Below are positions 35,347 to 45,059 of a stretch of DNA of 64,000 bases, one piece after another (position 1 is the first letter of the stretch; each line of letters begins with the position of its first letter). The position numbers and the translations under genes were made by a program. Under the pieces are notes generated by a model. That model saw nothing but the letters and a program-made list of their open reading frames with translations. It searched no databases and was not told the origin of the DNA. The stretch comes from JAPPHA01 sp965242975 (GTDB taxonomy: Bacteria > Pseudomonadota > Alphaproteobacteria > Rhodobacterales > Rhodobacteraceae), in the NCBI GenBank assembly GCA_965242975.1, contig CBDETS010000007.1, positions 4,402,001-4,466,000 of the forward strand, in the 5' to 3' direction.

Positions 35347-36744
35347 ATGACCAATTTGCCTGAATTCCTTTTATATGGGGAGAACGCGAGGCTCTTTCCC
35401 GTCGTGGCGGATACAAGCCGGGAACAGCGAACCTTATCCATATTTCTTGCCGTGTTAACACAGGTTCCGGCCTTTGCCCGGGCATCCCTCGGTTCTCTTG
35501 GCGTGCGGATTGGCAAACGGGCACGCATATCCACCTTCACGGAAGTAACGTTCAAGAATGACGCCAACAACGATGACCGCCCGGACGGCCTCATTGTCGT
35601 TCAGACGGGCCGGTCCACATGGGCCGCGATCGTCGAGGCCAAGATCGGAAAGGCTGCTCTGGATGCGTCCCAGGTCGAACGGTATCTCAGACTTGCGCGG
35701 GACAACAAAATTGATGCCGTCATCACGATTTCGAATGACTTTGCCGCCCGCCCCGAACATTCGCCGCTGGCCAAGTCTATCCAGCGCATCAAGCAACTGA
35801 CCAGCAGGGTCCATCTCTATCACTGGTCATGGGCAAGCCTGGCCACACATTGCGAGGTCCTCGCCTATCAGGGCATCTCCGAAGATTCCGAACAACACTA
35901 TCTGATCCGACAGCTCAGCCGCTTTTTCAGCCACCCCACGACGGGTATCGAGCGGTTTACCCAGATGGGTCCTGCCTGGAAGACTGTCGTCCAGACCGTT
36001 GCCTCCGGCGCGCCGCTTGCCAAGAACACGCCCGGGATCGAAGATGTCGTTGCAAGCTGGATTGCCGAAGAACGCGATCTCTGCCTTCACATGACATCGA
36101 GACTCAACCGCTCCGTATCGGCCAGGATTGAACGAAAGCATGCCACCGACCCGAAACTCCGTCTTGAAGACGGCGTTTCTGCCCTGATCTCAACCCAGAC
36201 CCTGACATCGACCGTTTGTGTTCCGGATTGTGCTTCCGATATCACGATACGCGCCGATCTCGCGCGGCGGTCCCTATCGGTTTCAATGACGGTAAAGGCA
36301 CGCGGTGACCGGAAATCCACCCGTGCCCGCGTCAACTGGCTTCTGGGAATGCTCAAGGCAGATGATCCGCGCTTGCGTGTCCAGGCACACTGGCCCGGTA
36401 GAGCCACCGACACTTCAGAAGGTGTGGAAGTGTTGAGGGAGCATCCGGACCGGCTCCAGACGGACAACCCGGCGATGCTGCCAAGGTCATTTGAGATCGC
36501 GTTGGTCGAAGTCCCGGGTGCGCGGCGGTTCGGAGGTCAGAAGGCATTCATCGAGGATCTTGAACGGATTGTACCGGAGTTCTACGATCTCGTTGGTGTG
36601 ACGTTGAAGGCATGGCGGCCGCCGCCGCCGAAACCCGTTCTGCGCGACGGCGAACTGTCGGATACCGAAGCCCTCTCTACAGGCATTAAACCGAACACCG
36701 ATGAAAGTCCCGAGGCTGATCACAGCGGGCACAGCGATCACTGA
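35347..36744 (+). CDS. PD-(D/E)XK nuclease-like protein of unknown role
   Basis: 465 residues, GGAAGGA upstream of ATG 35347. The N-terminal domain has a PD-(D/E)XK-like core: Glu66 in STFTEVTFKN, Asp80 in DDRPDGLIVVQ, Glu97 and Lys99 in WAAIVEAKIGKAAL, then Gln109 in SQVERYLRLARDNKIDAVIT. The rest (residues 150-440) is a conserved region without a domain name known to me, including VHLYHWSWASL, SISMTVKARG-like strands and FIEDLERIVPEFYDLVGVTL. The C-terminal 25 residues are acidic and His-rich (ADHSGHSDH). No methylase or helicase partner is adjacent. Restriction, anti-phage defence or DNA repair are all possible. Confidence 0.7.
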   Translation: MTNLPEFLLYGENARLFPVVADTSREQRTLSIFLAVLTQVPAFARASLGSLGVRIGKRARISTFTEVTFKNDANNDDRPDGLIVVQTGRSTWAAIVEAKIGKAALDASQVERYLRLARDNKIDAVITISNDFAARPEHSPLAKSIQRIKQLTSRVHLYHWSWASLATHCEVLAYQGISEDSEQHYLIRQLSRFFSHPTTGIERFTQMGPAWKTVVQTVASGAPLAKNTPGIEDVVASWIAEERDLCLHMTSRLNRSVSARIERKHATDPKLRLEDGVSALISTQTLTSTVCVPDCASDITIRADLARRSLSVSMTVKARGDRKSTRARVNWLLGMLKADDPRLRVQAHWPGRATDTSEGVEVLREHPDRLQTDNPAMLPRSFEIALVEVPGARRFGGQKAFIEDLERIVPEFYDLVGVTLKAWRPPPPKPVLRDGELSDTEALSTGIKPNTDESPEADHSGHSDH

Positions 36745-36997
36745 CATTACGAACAGGCGAATACCCACGGCGGAAGCGATTGCGCGGGAGAAGTGGGGAA
36801 TCCTGGGCCGACTTTCGGACTGGGCCAGATGTACCTGCGGGTGCGGGACACGGAGTGGGGATGGGCCTGGATCAGGGATGCTACCGAACACGGCTATAGC
36901 CGAAAAATCCGATCCGGGACCGAGCGGACCGGGGTTCTAGCCCGCGTGGAAATCAGATTGTTACTTTCATGCACCCGTCACAGGCTCGCTAATTGCT

Positions 36998-37699
36998 TTA
37001 ACGTTCCTCATCATCCAGTACTTTGGTCAGTGCCGCAGCGACCAATCCCGCCGGTACGGCCACGACACCCAGGCCGCACATCAGTATGACGAAGGTGAAC
37101 ACCTTGCCGCCGACGGTGACCGGATAGACATCACCGTAGCCGACTGTCGTGAGCGTGGCCACGGCCCACCACATGCTGTGGAACACGGATTGAAAGGTAT
37201 CCGGCTGGGCGTCGTGCTCAAAGTAGTAGATACCTACCGAGGAGAGGTAGAGCAGGATGAACGTGGCGAACAGAAATATCATGGCCTCTTCGCGAGCACG
37301 CCCAATGGCCTTTCCGAACCGTTCCATTGCCCGGGTGTACCTGGTCAGCTTGAAGAGACGGAAAACACGAAGCAACCGGACGGCTCGCAGCGCCCGGAGA
37401 TCAATGCCGAGAGAAAGATAAAACGGCAATATGGCGACCAGGTCGATGATGCCGTAGAAGCTGAAGAAATAATCGGCTTTTCTGGCGGAAGTTGCGACCC
37501 GAAGACCGTACTCGATCGTAAACAACACGGTTACCACGACTTCGGAAACCCTGAGCACCGATTGGGCCATGGGCGGTAAATCGGGCAAGGTTTCGACGGT
37601 CAGGGTCATGATCGAGAAGACAATCAGGAACAGCACCGTGAAATCGAACGCCCGGCCGGGTTTCGTATCAGATTCCTGTACGATTTCTCGTAATGTCAT
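36998..37699 (-). CDS. Voltage-gated potassium channel (Kv type, ion transporter family)
   Basis: 233 residues, six membrane segments. The S4 voltage sensor is LRALRAVRLLRVFRLFKLTR, with Arg or Lys roughly every third residue (101-120). The selectivity filter TLTTVGYGDVYPV (TVGYGD 185-190) is that of K+ channels. The last segment is followed by a very short cytoplasmic tail, so no TrkA or cyclic-nucleotide domain is attached. It should control K+ permeability and membrane potential. Confidence 0.93.
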   Translation of the reverse strand: MTLREIVQESDTKPGRAFDFTVLFLIVFSIMTLTVETLPDLPPMAQSVLRVSEVVVTVLFTIEYGLRVATSARKADYFFSFYGIIDLVAILPFYLSLGIDLRALRAVRLLRVFRLFKLTRYTRAMERFGKAIGRAREEAMIFLFATFILLYLSSVGIYYFEHDAQPDTFQSVFHSMWWAVATLTTVGYGDVYPVTVGGKVFTFVILMCGLGVVAVPAGLVAAALTKVLDDEER

Positions 37700-37876
37700 G
37701 TGGTGTCAGCCGGTTGGCCCTGTTTTTCTTGAAACATCCGCGCACTGTTTTGTTGCCCGATGGCGTCACCGACCACAAGGCCGCATTGGAAACGGCCGAT
37801 CCCCGGATGCTGTACAGATTTGTCGGACCTGACGGTGAACCGGGAAAGCACTGAGACATTCATGAAAAGAATTGAG

Positions 37877-38560
37877 TCAAGTTATCCACAACCGTTGTTG
37901 GCGCGGCCTTCGCGAGACGTGCCGGGCGCATAGGGGTTCGTGAGTAGATTCATGGGAGGTTGCAAGAAGTTTATGGTGTCCATGCATAAACTTCCGTAAT
38001 TGCTCACCCCTTTTGTTGGGTGGGTGGTGCATCTTGATCATGTCGGCGGCCCTTCCGGCGAGGGCGACCCGGATGGCGACGAGGGGATTATACCCGAGCA
38101 CGGCCACGGAACTCAGGTAGCTTGAAATTCTGCACCAGTCTTCGGAGTAGAACCGGGTCCGGAAGAATCCGGAGACCTTCATCTTGAACTTTGCCATCCG
38201 GAATTTCTGTTCGCTGGCATCATTTGTGAATCTGACATCCGGGTCGCGCGTGAAGCGCAGCACGGATTCCTCGTGCTTCACGAGGCGCTCATGCAGGTTG
38301 TGTGCATCCGACTTCGTGATCCGCCCGCGTTTTCCTTTCGGTCGCGGCGGGATTTCTGGCAATTCCTTACCGGCCCTTGGTCAGGATGGCCCGGTATCGC
38401 TTGCGTACGGCCAGGCGCTCGTCCTCGCTCAGGGTCTTGGTGGTGCTCTTGTTGACCCGGTGACAGGCCTCGCGCGGCAGCTTCTTCATCAGGCGCGCCC
38501 AGGCTTCGACATCGTCCGCAGGCGTGGCGACTGCCAGCGATCAGCACAACCACGCTTTCG
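37877..38560 (-). pseudogene. IS66-family transposase, 3' remnant, frameshifted
   Basis: Two minus-strand frames join. The upstream piece reads DDVEAWARLMKKLPREACHR then VNKSTTKTLSEDERLAVRKR and YRAILTKG. After a one-base shift (near 38365) it continues KELPEIPPRPKGKRGRITKS, DAHNLHERLVKHEESVLRFT and NDASEQKFRMAKFKMKVSGF. This is the C-terminal half of the IS66 TnpC transposase with the third acidic residue region; the asparagine-rich FTNN motif has become FTND. The N-terminal half, tnpA/tnpB and terminal repeats are not seen. Confidence 0.8.
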
Positions 38561-38748
38561 CTCCATATCACCTTGCCGTGAATCGCTCATGGCAGACTGT
38601 CGAACCGCGTGGCGGGAGAGTTCACCATCATTAGTCATATCAATGCAGGAAAAGAGAAAACTCCGGAGAAAAGATTTGTCTTGTTCGCATATTCAGGTCT
38701 GCTTGAAACTCGGGTACCGGACCTGCAGTCTTGAATCGCAATCAAACG

Positions 38749-38822
38749 GGCGACGTGGCGGAGTGGTTACGCAGCGGATTGCAAATCCGAAGACACCGGT
38801 TCGATTCCGGTCGTCGCCTCCA
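38749..38822 (+). tRNA. tRNA-Cys (anticodon GCA)
   Basis: A 74-nt cloverleaf with acceptor stem GGCGACG/CGTCGCC, D arm GGCGGAGTGGTTACGCAGC, anticodon loop TTGCAAA, T arm GGTTCGATTCC and encoded CCA preceded by the discriminator U. The anticodon stem has one G-A mismatch at its base. Confidence 0.95.
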
Positions 38823-38883
38823 TTTGATTGATGGTTTCAATCTCTTTTTTCTGTTCGACCACAGAAGTCGAAGCGGCGATTCA

Positions 38884-40535
38884 CTATCTCCTTTGGGCCT
38901 TGGCATTGGCCCCGAGCGCTTCCCTTGCGGACTGGCGTGCCTCGTCCAACGTTACCACAATCCGGTCGGCCGGCACGTCACCGAGAATGTCGAAGCTGTG
39001 CAGGGTCGCAGCCACGTCGTTGCCGAGGCCCATGATGATGCACTCGGTCTCCGACTCGGTGGCAACCTTCAGGAGCTGCCCGATCACCATGGCGGCGCTG
39101 TCATCGATATAGACGGTGTCCGAGAAGTCGAAGATGACGACCTCGTGTTCCCTGATGTCGAGACCGATCACGCTAACCAGCTTGTGGGACGAAGCGACGC
39201 TCAGAGTGCCCCTGAGGGCCACCATGCCGACCCGGGCCGCGAGTGGGTCGCCGTCCGCAACTGTCTCCTCGTCAGCGAAGAAGGTCGTATCCAGCAGAGG
39301 CACCGACATCACATTGTCAAGCTCCAGCCGTTCCAGCCGCCGCGCATGCACCATGCCGCCTGCGATCAATCCGATGGCTACCGCGGTTATCAGGTCGACG
39401 AACACCGTCAGGCAAAGCGTCGTGAGCATGACCAGGAGGTGCTCGCGACGGAGGAGGTGAACCCGGGTCAGCATGCGCCAGTCGACAATATCCCACCCGA
39501 CCTTGATCAGAACCCCGGCCAGCGCGGCGAGCGGGATCGGTTCGACAAATTTCCCGAGACCCATCGCCAGGGCGAGCAGGAGAAGCGCGCGCAACGCGCC
39601 CGATACCGGCGTCGAACCTCCGGAGCGGATATTGGTGACGGTGCCCATGGTCGCTCCTGCGCCGGGCAATGCACCGATCAACCCCGCAAAAATGTTGCCG
39701 ATGCCCTGACCCATCAGCTCTCGGTCCGGATCGTGGCGATCGCCTGTCAAAGAATCGGCCACGAGGGAGGTCAGCAAGCTGTCGACCGAACCGAGCAGGG
39801 CAAGGATGATGGCCGGCTGCAATGCTGGCAGGAGGAATTCGGCAGATGTCAGCCGGAATTGAAGGGCAGGAAACCCGATCGGGATCGCGCCGATGACCGG
39901 CGCGTCCGTGAACCACAAAATTCCAAGCGCCGTTCCGACTACCAGCGCGACGAGAGGTCCGGGCGCGAAGCGCGAGAATCGTCGCGGCCAGAGAATCCAA
40001 CCGCGAGCGTAACCGATCCGATGGCGAAGGCACCAGTATCGATGGCGCTCACAGCCGCCGGAAGCGCGCGTGCGGCACCCATCGGCCCCCCCGTCGCGCC
40101 CGAAGCGCCGAACAACGGCAACGCCTGCATCAGCACGATGATGACGCCGATACCGGACATGAATCCGGAAACGACCACATGTGGCGTGTAGGCCACGAAA
40201 CGACCGATCCTCGACACTCCGAGAAGCACCTGAAGAATGCCCGCCAGGACGACCACGGTCAGGGCTTCGGCGAGGCTGTCGGCGTGGCTGGTCAGCACGA
40301 CCGCCATAGCGACGGTCATCGGTGCCGTCGGGCCGGATATCTGCGAGCGCGTGCCACCAAATACCGACCCGAAGAAACCGACCGCGATGGCGCCGTAAAG
40401 CCCAGCGGCCGCTCCCATCCCCGAGGCAATGCCAAAACCAAGGGAAACGGGCAGCGCTACCACCATGGACGTGACGCCACCGAAGACATCGCCGCGAAGT
40501 GTGGCGTAGTCGTAGTTCACACGGAATCGAGGCAT
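38884..40535 (-). pseudogene. SulP-family anion transporter with STAS domain, one frameshift
   Basis: Two adjacent minus-strand frames together make a normal SulP protein of about 550 residues. The first (from 40535) has the N-terminal part: GVTSMVVALPVSLGFGIASG, GGTRSQISGPTAPMTVAMAV and YTPHVVVSGFMSGIGVIIVL. The second has LWPRRFSRFAPGPLVALVVG, GSVDSLLTSLVADSLTGDRH, NIFAGLIGALPGAGATMG and a C-terminal STAS domain VIFDFSDTVYIDDSAAMVIG. One missing A in GGA(A)TTC near 39993-39998 separates them. It would carry sulfate, bicarbonate or another anion. As the rest is well preserved, this may be recent or an assembly error. Confidence 0.8.
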
Positions 40536-41180
40536 GCTGCGCGCTTTCGTCCTGTCGTGCGGTGCACTGACATCATCCTCGGTACGGGACGCGCTCGCCG
40601 AGCGGCTGCACAGGGCGGCAGTTGTTCGGGTTTCGGGCAGCGAACGTTTCGACCTGGACCGGCGACATTGAGAGCGGCTCGTCCGGGACGATCAAGGCGA
40701 CGCCGCGGAGAAGGGAGGTAGCCACTGCGTCCCGAACCTTTCTCATTACGCCCTCCACGCTCCATCTGCGCACAATTGCCTTTCATGCGAATAACGGCGT
40801 CTTGCACGGACTTCAAATGCTCGATCACTGTCTGAGGAATCGCCTGCGATACGGCCGCCGGCGAGTTGGAAGCTGCCGGTATGGACCAGGGTTCTGTACC
40901 GGCATCGAGTGCGCGGACTCCAAATTTGCCCATCGGGAGGAATCTGCTGCGAAGGAGGTGTTCGAGCGCGAGCCAGACCGCGCGAGCATCGGAAGCTGTC
41001 CGGACCCAGTCGTCGAGAGTTGCCCGCAAGGCGGTGGCGCCAAGGCGTCAGGACCCTTGCGCATGCGCCGTTCAGATTGGAGCCAGTGAAGGACGGCGGT
41101 GCCTGGTTCGGTACCTGCTCGATCACCCCGAGGCGGAGACGGCTTGTTGCGTGAACGACGTTTCGGTCAACGTACGGAAG
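40536..41180. other. Intergenic, nothing recognised
   Basis: A minus-strand frame of 170 codons (40517-41029) overlaps the sulP start and has no family features. The plus-strand frame entering the DUF433 remnant is also uninformative before 41181. Confidence 0.35.
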
Positions 41181-41472
41181 ATGAAGGAGGTGCGGAGAGG
41201 ACTGCCCTGCCTGGCGCGGGAGACGATCACCATCGACGACGCCGTGCTCTCCGGCACGCCCTGCGTGAAGGGGAACCGCATCCCGGCTCGCGACTTTGCC
41301 GAGATGCTCGCCAACGGCGACGGGCTCGGCGCGATCCGCGATGCGTGGCCGGTGCTGACGGTGGAACGGATCGAAGCGGCAGGCCCTCTACATCCGAGCC
41401 TATCCCCGGCGGGGCCGTTCCCGGACTCCGCCTTCCTGGCGGCCATTGCGGCAAGACGAGACCTGGCCGTGA
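41181..41472 (+). pseudogene. DUF433-domain (VapB-like antitoxin) protein, frameshifted
   Basis: From ATG 41181 the frame reads ITIDDAVLSGTPCVKGNRIP, ARDFAEMLANGDGLGAIRDA and WPVLTVERIEAA, a clear DUF433 domain. The family then normally continues ALYIRAYPRRGRPR; here ALYIRAYPRRGRSRTPPSW is found in the next frame, with one extra base near 41381. DUF433 proteins are antitoxins usually paired with a DUF5615 PIN-like toxin, and no such partner follows. Probably an orphan, dead antitoxin. Confidence 0.65.
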
Positions 41473-41742
41473 GGTCCACATGAAGGCACGGTGCAGGGTC
41501 CCGGAATATTCTGGCCTGAAACGGCGGATTTGTTCCGCGTTCCCTTCCGACGTTTTTTTCAGTGATTCAGGGGCAATCCGGGACAGCGAATCTTCCCCAA
41601 GCAGTAGCGACCCTGTTCAGTTGGGATCATGTCAGGCAGAGCCCTTTGGCGTGGGCCGGCCGCGGAGTGCAGATTCCGACGGCACTTGAGCCGACCAGAA
41701 CGGCAATTTCGGAACCGGTGTTCCCGCTGGCCGCCGGATCTT

Positions 41743-43038
41743 CTACATCAGGAGACTGGGAAGAAGGAGAGCGATTTCCGGTACCGCGGCCAGGAGCGCC
41801 ACGCCGAACAGCAGGATAAGCCAATAGGGCACCGTGGCGAGGGCGACATCGCCGAGCGAAACTTCGTCCTTCGTCACCGAGACAAGGACCGACAGGTTCA
41901 GCCCGACCGGTGGCGTGACCTGCCCGATCTCGATCAGGATCGTGATGACGACTCCGAGCAGGACCGCCTCGAAGTTCAGACCGGTCATCAGTGGAAAGAC
42001 GATAGGCAGGGTCATGATCATCAGGGAGAGTCCGTCGAAGAAACAGCCGAGGACGAGATAGACGAGGATCACGGCGGCAAGCACGGCATTGGGGCCGAGG
42101 CCAGAGGAGCGAACTGCCTCAAGGATCGTCTGCGGGACAGCGAGAAGACTCACCGCCTGCGCGAGCATCGTTGCCCCCATCACGACAAAGGCGATGGCGG
42201 CGAAAAGCAAGACCGCCTGGTAGACGCTTTCGGCGAGGATCCTTGGTGTCAGCGTCCCCCAGAACCGGCCGACGAGAATCGTGGCAAGGACCCCGACACC
42301 CGCCGCCTCCGTTGGCGTTGCGAACCCGAACGTAATCGAGCCCATGATCGCCAGAATCAACAGCAGGAAGGGCCAGAGTCCGAGGAGGTTGAGAACAACG
42401 CGGCCGAAGCTGGTCCGACCCTCCGGCGGCGGCGCGATCCGGGGCGCCGAGAGGGCGCGCACCAATATATAGACCGAGAATACCGCCGCGAACATGATGC
42501 CGGGCAGGATCCCCGCAAGGAATAGCTGGCCGATCGACGTCTCTGTCAGTGCTCCATAGATAAGAAGCGACAGGCTCGGAGGGATGAGAAGGCCGAGCGT
42601 GCCACCAGCGGCGAGTGACCCCGCGACCGTTCTCCGGTCGTAGCCCCTGCGCGTCATCTCGGGGTAGGCGACGGATCCGACCGCGGCGGCGGTCGAAAGG
42701 CTGGACCCGCTGACCGCGCCGAACAGCGTACAGACCGTGATATTGGTGTGAAGAAGTCCGCCCGGGACGCGTTGGAAGACCGGCGAGAGCGCTGCATAGA
42801 CACGCTCGCTGATGCCGCTCCGGAGCATGATCTCGCCGAGGATGATGAAGATGGGTATTGCACTCAGCGTGAAGGAGTTGAGGACATTCCACACCGCGTC
42901 AACCGCGACAAATGTCGATCCGCCGGCAGAGAACTGAAGGAGGAGAAGCCCGGTAAGTCCGAGCGCGGCGCCGAGGGCGAGGCCGGATCCGGCGAGGACC
43001 GCAATCCCGCCGAGAAGAATGCTCCAGAATCCGGCCAT
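41743..43038 (-). CDS. dctM: TRAP transporter large permease subunit (second system)
   Basis: 431 residues with about twelve membrane segments. DctM marks: ILGEIMLRSGISERVYAALS, FGAVSGSSLSTAAAVGSVAY, AAGGTLGLLIPPSLSLLIYG, FATPTEAAGVGVL, FFDGLSLMIMTLPIVFPL and IGQVTPPVGLNLSVL. The ATG shares one base with the dctQ stop (TGATG). This system lies downstream of the Rieske/choline-sulfatase island and probably imports its substrate or a product. Confidence 0.93.
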   Translation of the reverse strand: MAGFWSILLGGIAVLAGSGLALGAALGLTGLLLLQFSAGGSTFVAVDAVWNVLNSFTLSAIPIFIILGEIMLRSGISERVYAALSPVFQRVPGGLLHTNITVCTLFGAVSGSSLSTAAAVGSVAYPEMTRRGYDRRTVAGSLAAGGTLGLLIPPSLSLLIYGALTETSIGQLFLAGILPGIMFAAVFSVYILVRALSAPRIAPPPEGRTSFGRVVLNLLGLWPFLLLILAIMGSITFGFATPTEAAGVGVLATILVGRFWGTLTPRILAESVYQAVLLFAAIAFVVMGATMLAQAVSLLAVPQTILEAVRSSGLGPNAVLAAVILVYLVLGCFFDGLSLMIMTLPIVFPLMTGLNFEAVLLGVVITILIEIGQVTPPVGLNLSVLVSVTKDEVSLGDVALATVPYWLILLFGVALLAAVPEIALLLPSLLM

Positions 43039-43580
43039 CAGGAGACGCCTGTCCCCGTCTTTGGCCTGTCCCGGTCTCGGTCATTGATGCACCTGATCGC
43101 GAAGGCAAGGGCAGAGAGCAGGAGCGAGAGTGGCAGGAGCACCATCCAGGGATACATCAGAAGTCGCGCGACTTCGGTCCTGATTCCCCGCTGGAAGGCA
43201 AATTCGAACCAGGGCAACGCGAGCCAGACAAACCACAGGCAGAAGGTGAGCCCGAAAAGGTTTGCAATGACCGCAACCGCGCGACAAATTCCGGGGGGAA
43301 GGGCGCCGACGAACAGCCGGACCCGGACATGTTCAGACCGGAGCGTGACGAGTGGCAGCGCGAGAAAAAAGGCTGCCGTCATCAGAAGTCCCACAAGTTC
43401 CTCGGTGAAACGAAATGGGGCGTTGGCGAAGTGGCGCATTGCCACGCTCGCCCCGATCAGCCCGACGATCGCCGAGCCGGCGAACGCGGCAAGGATTGCC
43501 AAGGTCGAGAAGACCAGGACGAGCAATGCCTCGACCCGCCGGGCAAAGCCCGGCACCCCGCGTGCTTCCCGACTCGGCAA
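43038..43580 (-). CDS. dctQ: TRAP transporter small permease subunit (second system)
   Basis: 180 residues, four membrane segments. FRFTEELVGLLMTAAFFLAL, PLVTLRSEHVRVRLFVGALP and VARLLMYPWMVLLPLSLLLS fit DctQ. It starts 3 nt after the dctP stop and ends overlapping dctM. Unlike the first TRAP operon, no hairpin separates dctP from dctQ. Confidence 0.88.
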   Translation of the reverse strand: MPSREARGVPGFARRVEALLVLVFSTLAILAAFAGSAIVGLIGASVAMRHFANAPFRFTEELVGLLMTAAFFLALPLVTLRSEHVRVRLFVGALPPGICRAVAVIANLFGLTFCLWFVWLALPWFEFAFQRGIRTEVARLLMYPWMVLLPLSLLLSALAFAIRCINDRDRDRPKTGTGVS

Positions 43581-43583
43581 GGT

Positions 43584-44594
43584 TCAGCGTTTGAGGATGT
43601 CGAGGATCCTTTGACGGTACTCGGGTGCCCTGCCGCCTGCTTCTTCTGCCAGTTCCGCCCAGGTTCCGGAGGCTGCTTCGAGGAATGCAGCGCGGTCCTC
43701 GTCAGAGAAATCTTCGAGGAACTCGACCCCCTGTTCGGCGAGCTTCGCACGGGCTGCCTGTTCGTTCTCCTCGGCGGCTTCATAAGCGTTTGTCCGCTCC
43801 CAGACCCGCATGGAGGCTTCCTTCACCGCCCCGCGCTCGGCATCGGAGAGACTTGCCCACGCGTCCTCGTTCACGCCAAGGACATAGGGTACCCCGGCCA
43901 CCGGATAAAGATAGGCAGCGTAGTCGGTAACCTCATGGAGCGAGATCGTGTGCGCGAACAGAGCAGGATAGACCGTGCAGTCGACCACCCCGGTCTGGAG
44001 GGCGACATAGAGTTCCGTTTGCCCCACGATCTGTGCGGAAACCCCGAGCTTCGAGAACGTCTCGACCTGGTCGCCACTCCAGACCCGAAGCTTCCTGGTC
44101 CTGAGTTCGTCGAGCGTTCGTACCGGTTCGTCGCGGCAGAAGATCGATGCCTGGAGCAGTGGGAGAGCCATGAAACCCGCCGGGACGATACCCCATTCGG
44201 CGAGTTCCTCGGCATAGATTTTCTGGATTTCGGGAAGAACGGCGATGAGTTCATCGGAACTGCCCACCGATCCCTGAATCAGAACGGCGTTCAGTGCCGG
44301 GGCATCGCGCCCGAGGTAGTTGGCCCAGACAAGGCCCATCTCCACCGCGCCCTGGGGCAGCCAACGGACGACGTCCTCGTTCTTGAGATTGAGCGAACCG
44401 CCGTGGAAGACATCAATGGCAACGCTGCCACCCGTCAGTTCAGCGACATCGGCGGCGAAAGTTTCAAGCTGTTTCGATTCGTTCCGCCCCTCGGGCAAGC
44501 CATTGTTGAACTTCCATTCGCTGGCGCCTGCACTTCCGGCGAGCACGGCAAGGCCGACAGTGGCGGCGCGTAGGTGGTGAAGAGACTTTGTCAT
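43584..44594 (-). CDS. dctP: TRAP transporter substrate-binding protein (second system)
   Basis: 336 residues. ATG 44594 has GGAGG at 7 nt and starts the signal peptide SLHHLRAATVGLAVLAGSAG, cut near residue 24. DctP features are ESKQLETFAADVAELTGGSV, LRTRKLRVWSGDQVETFSKL and YVALQTGVVDCTVYPALFAH, where the Arg of LRVW corresponds to the conserved carboxylate-binding Arg. The substrate is likely an organic acid or zwitterion. Confidence 0.92.
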   Translation of the reverse strand: MTKSLHHLRAATVGLAVLAGSAGASEWKFNNGLPEGRNESKQLETFAADVAELTGGSVAIDVFHGGSLNLKNEDVVRWLPQGAVEMGLVWANYLGRDAPALNAVLIQGSVGSSDELIAVLPEIQKIYAEELAEWGIVPAGFMALPLLQASIFCRDEPVRTLDELRTRKLRVWSGDQVETFSKLGVSAQIVGQTELYVALQTGVVDCTVYPALFAHTISLHEVTDYAAYLYPVAGVPYVLGVNEDAWASLSDAERGAVKEASMRVWERTNAYEAAEENEQAARAKLAEQGVEFLEDFSDEDRAAFLEAASGTWAELAEEAGGRAPEYRQRILDILKR

Positions 44595-45059
44595 CCTTTT
44601 CCTCCGGGGCGATAATCCAATTTGACCTGCAACTTTAGCGGACGGCGCGTTTCCGGGCAAGCTGCTTGCATCAGTGCATCAGTGATTGGCGTCGGTCATG
44701 TGCCTGGCCAGCGCCCCAAAAATTAGATCCATTGCACCCGACGGATCCCGTCAGGTGTCATCGAGCCGTCGAGAATCTCCTGCATTTTCGCGGGTGGTGT
44801 TCCGCGTCGGAATGCTGACGGCGAGCAAGCATTGGCCGCGAGGCGCCCCGCTTCCGGATATTCTGTTCTGCACCCGGGGCTCCGGTCCGCTGCGGACGCA
44901 GGCAGTGCATGCGCTGCGTGCTTCGGAAACCTCAAACAAGATGATGAGGACTCGACACTCTCTCCATGCCAAAAAGCCGCATGCGAAAGACATCTCCTGC
45001 ATGCGCTGTCAGAGTGTGGGGTAGCGTAAAGCGCAGACGGCGACGTGGTTTCAATACAG
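44595..45059. other. Intergenic between catabolic genes and TRAP operon
   Basis: No supported gene. A minus-strand frame ending PPAKMQEILDGSMTPDGIRR near 44723 is suggestive of coding sequence but has no start or family that I recognise. The TRAP promoter should be here. Confidence 0.35.

Noticed and set aside
38731..40191. Long plus-strand frame of 486 codons opposite the SulP gene and overlapping tRNA-Cys
   Set aside because: It runs through the tRNA gene and is antisense to recognisable SulP/STAS sequence; low-complexity composition.
41629..42525. Plus-strand frame of 298 codons opposite the second dctM
   Set aside because: Same shadow effect: charged, repetitive composition and no ribosome site, versus strong DctM motifs on the minus strand.
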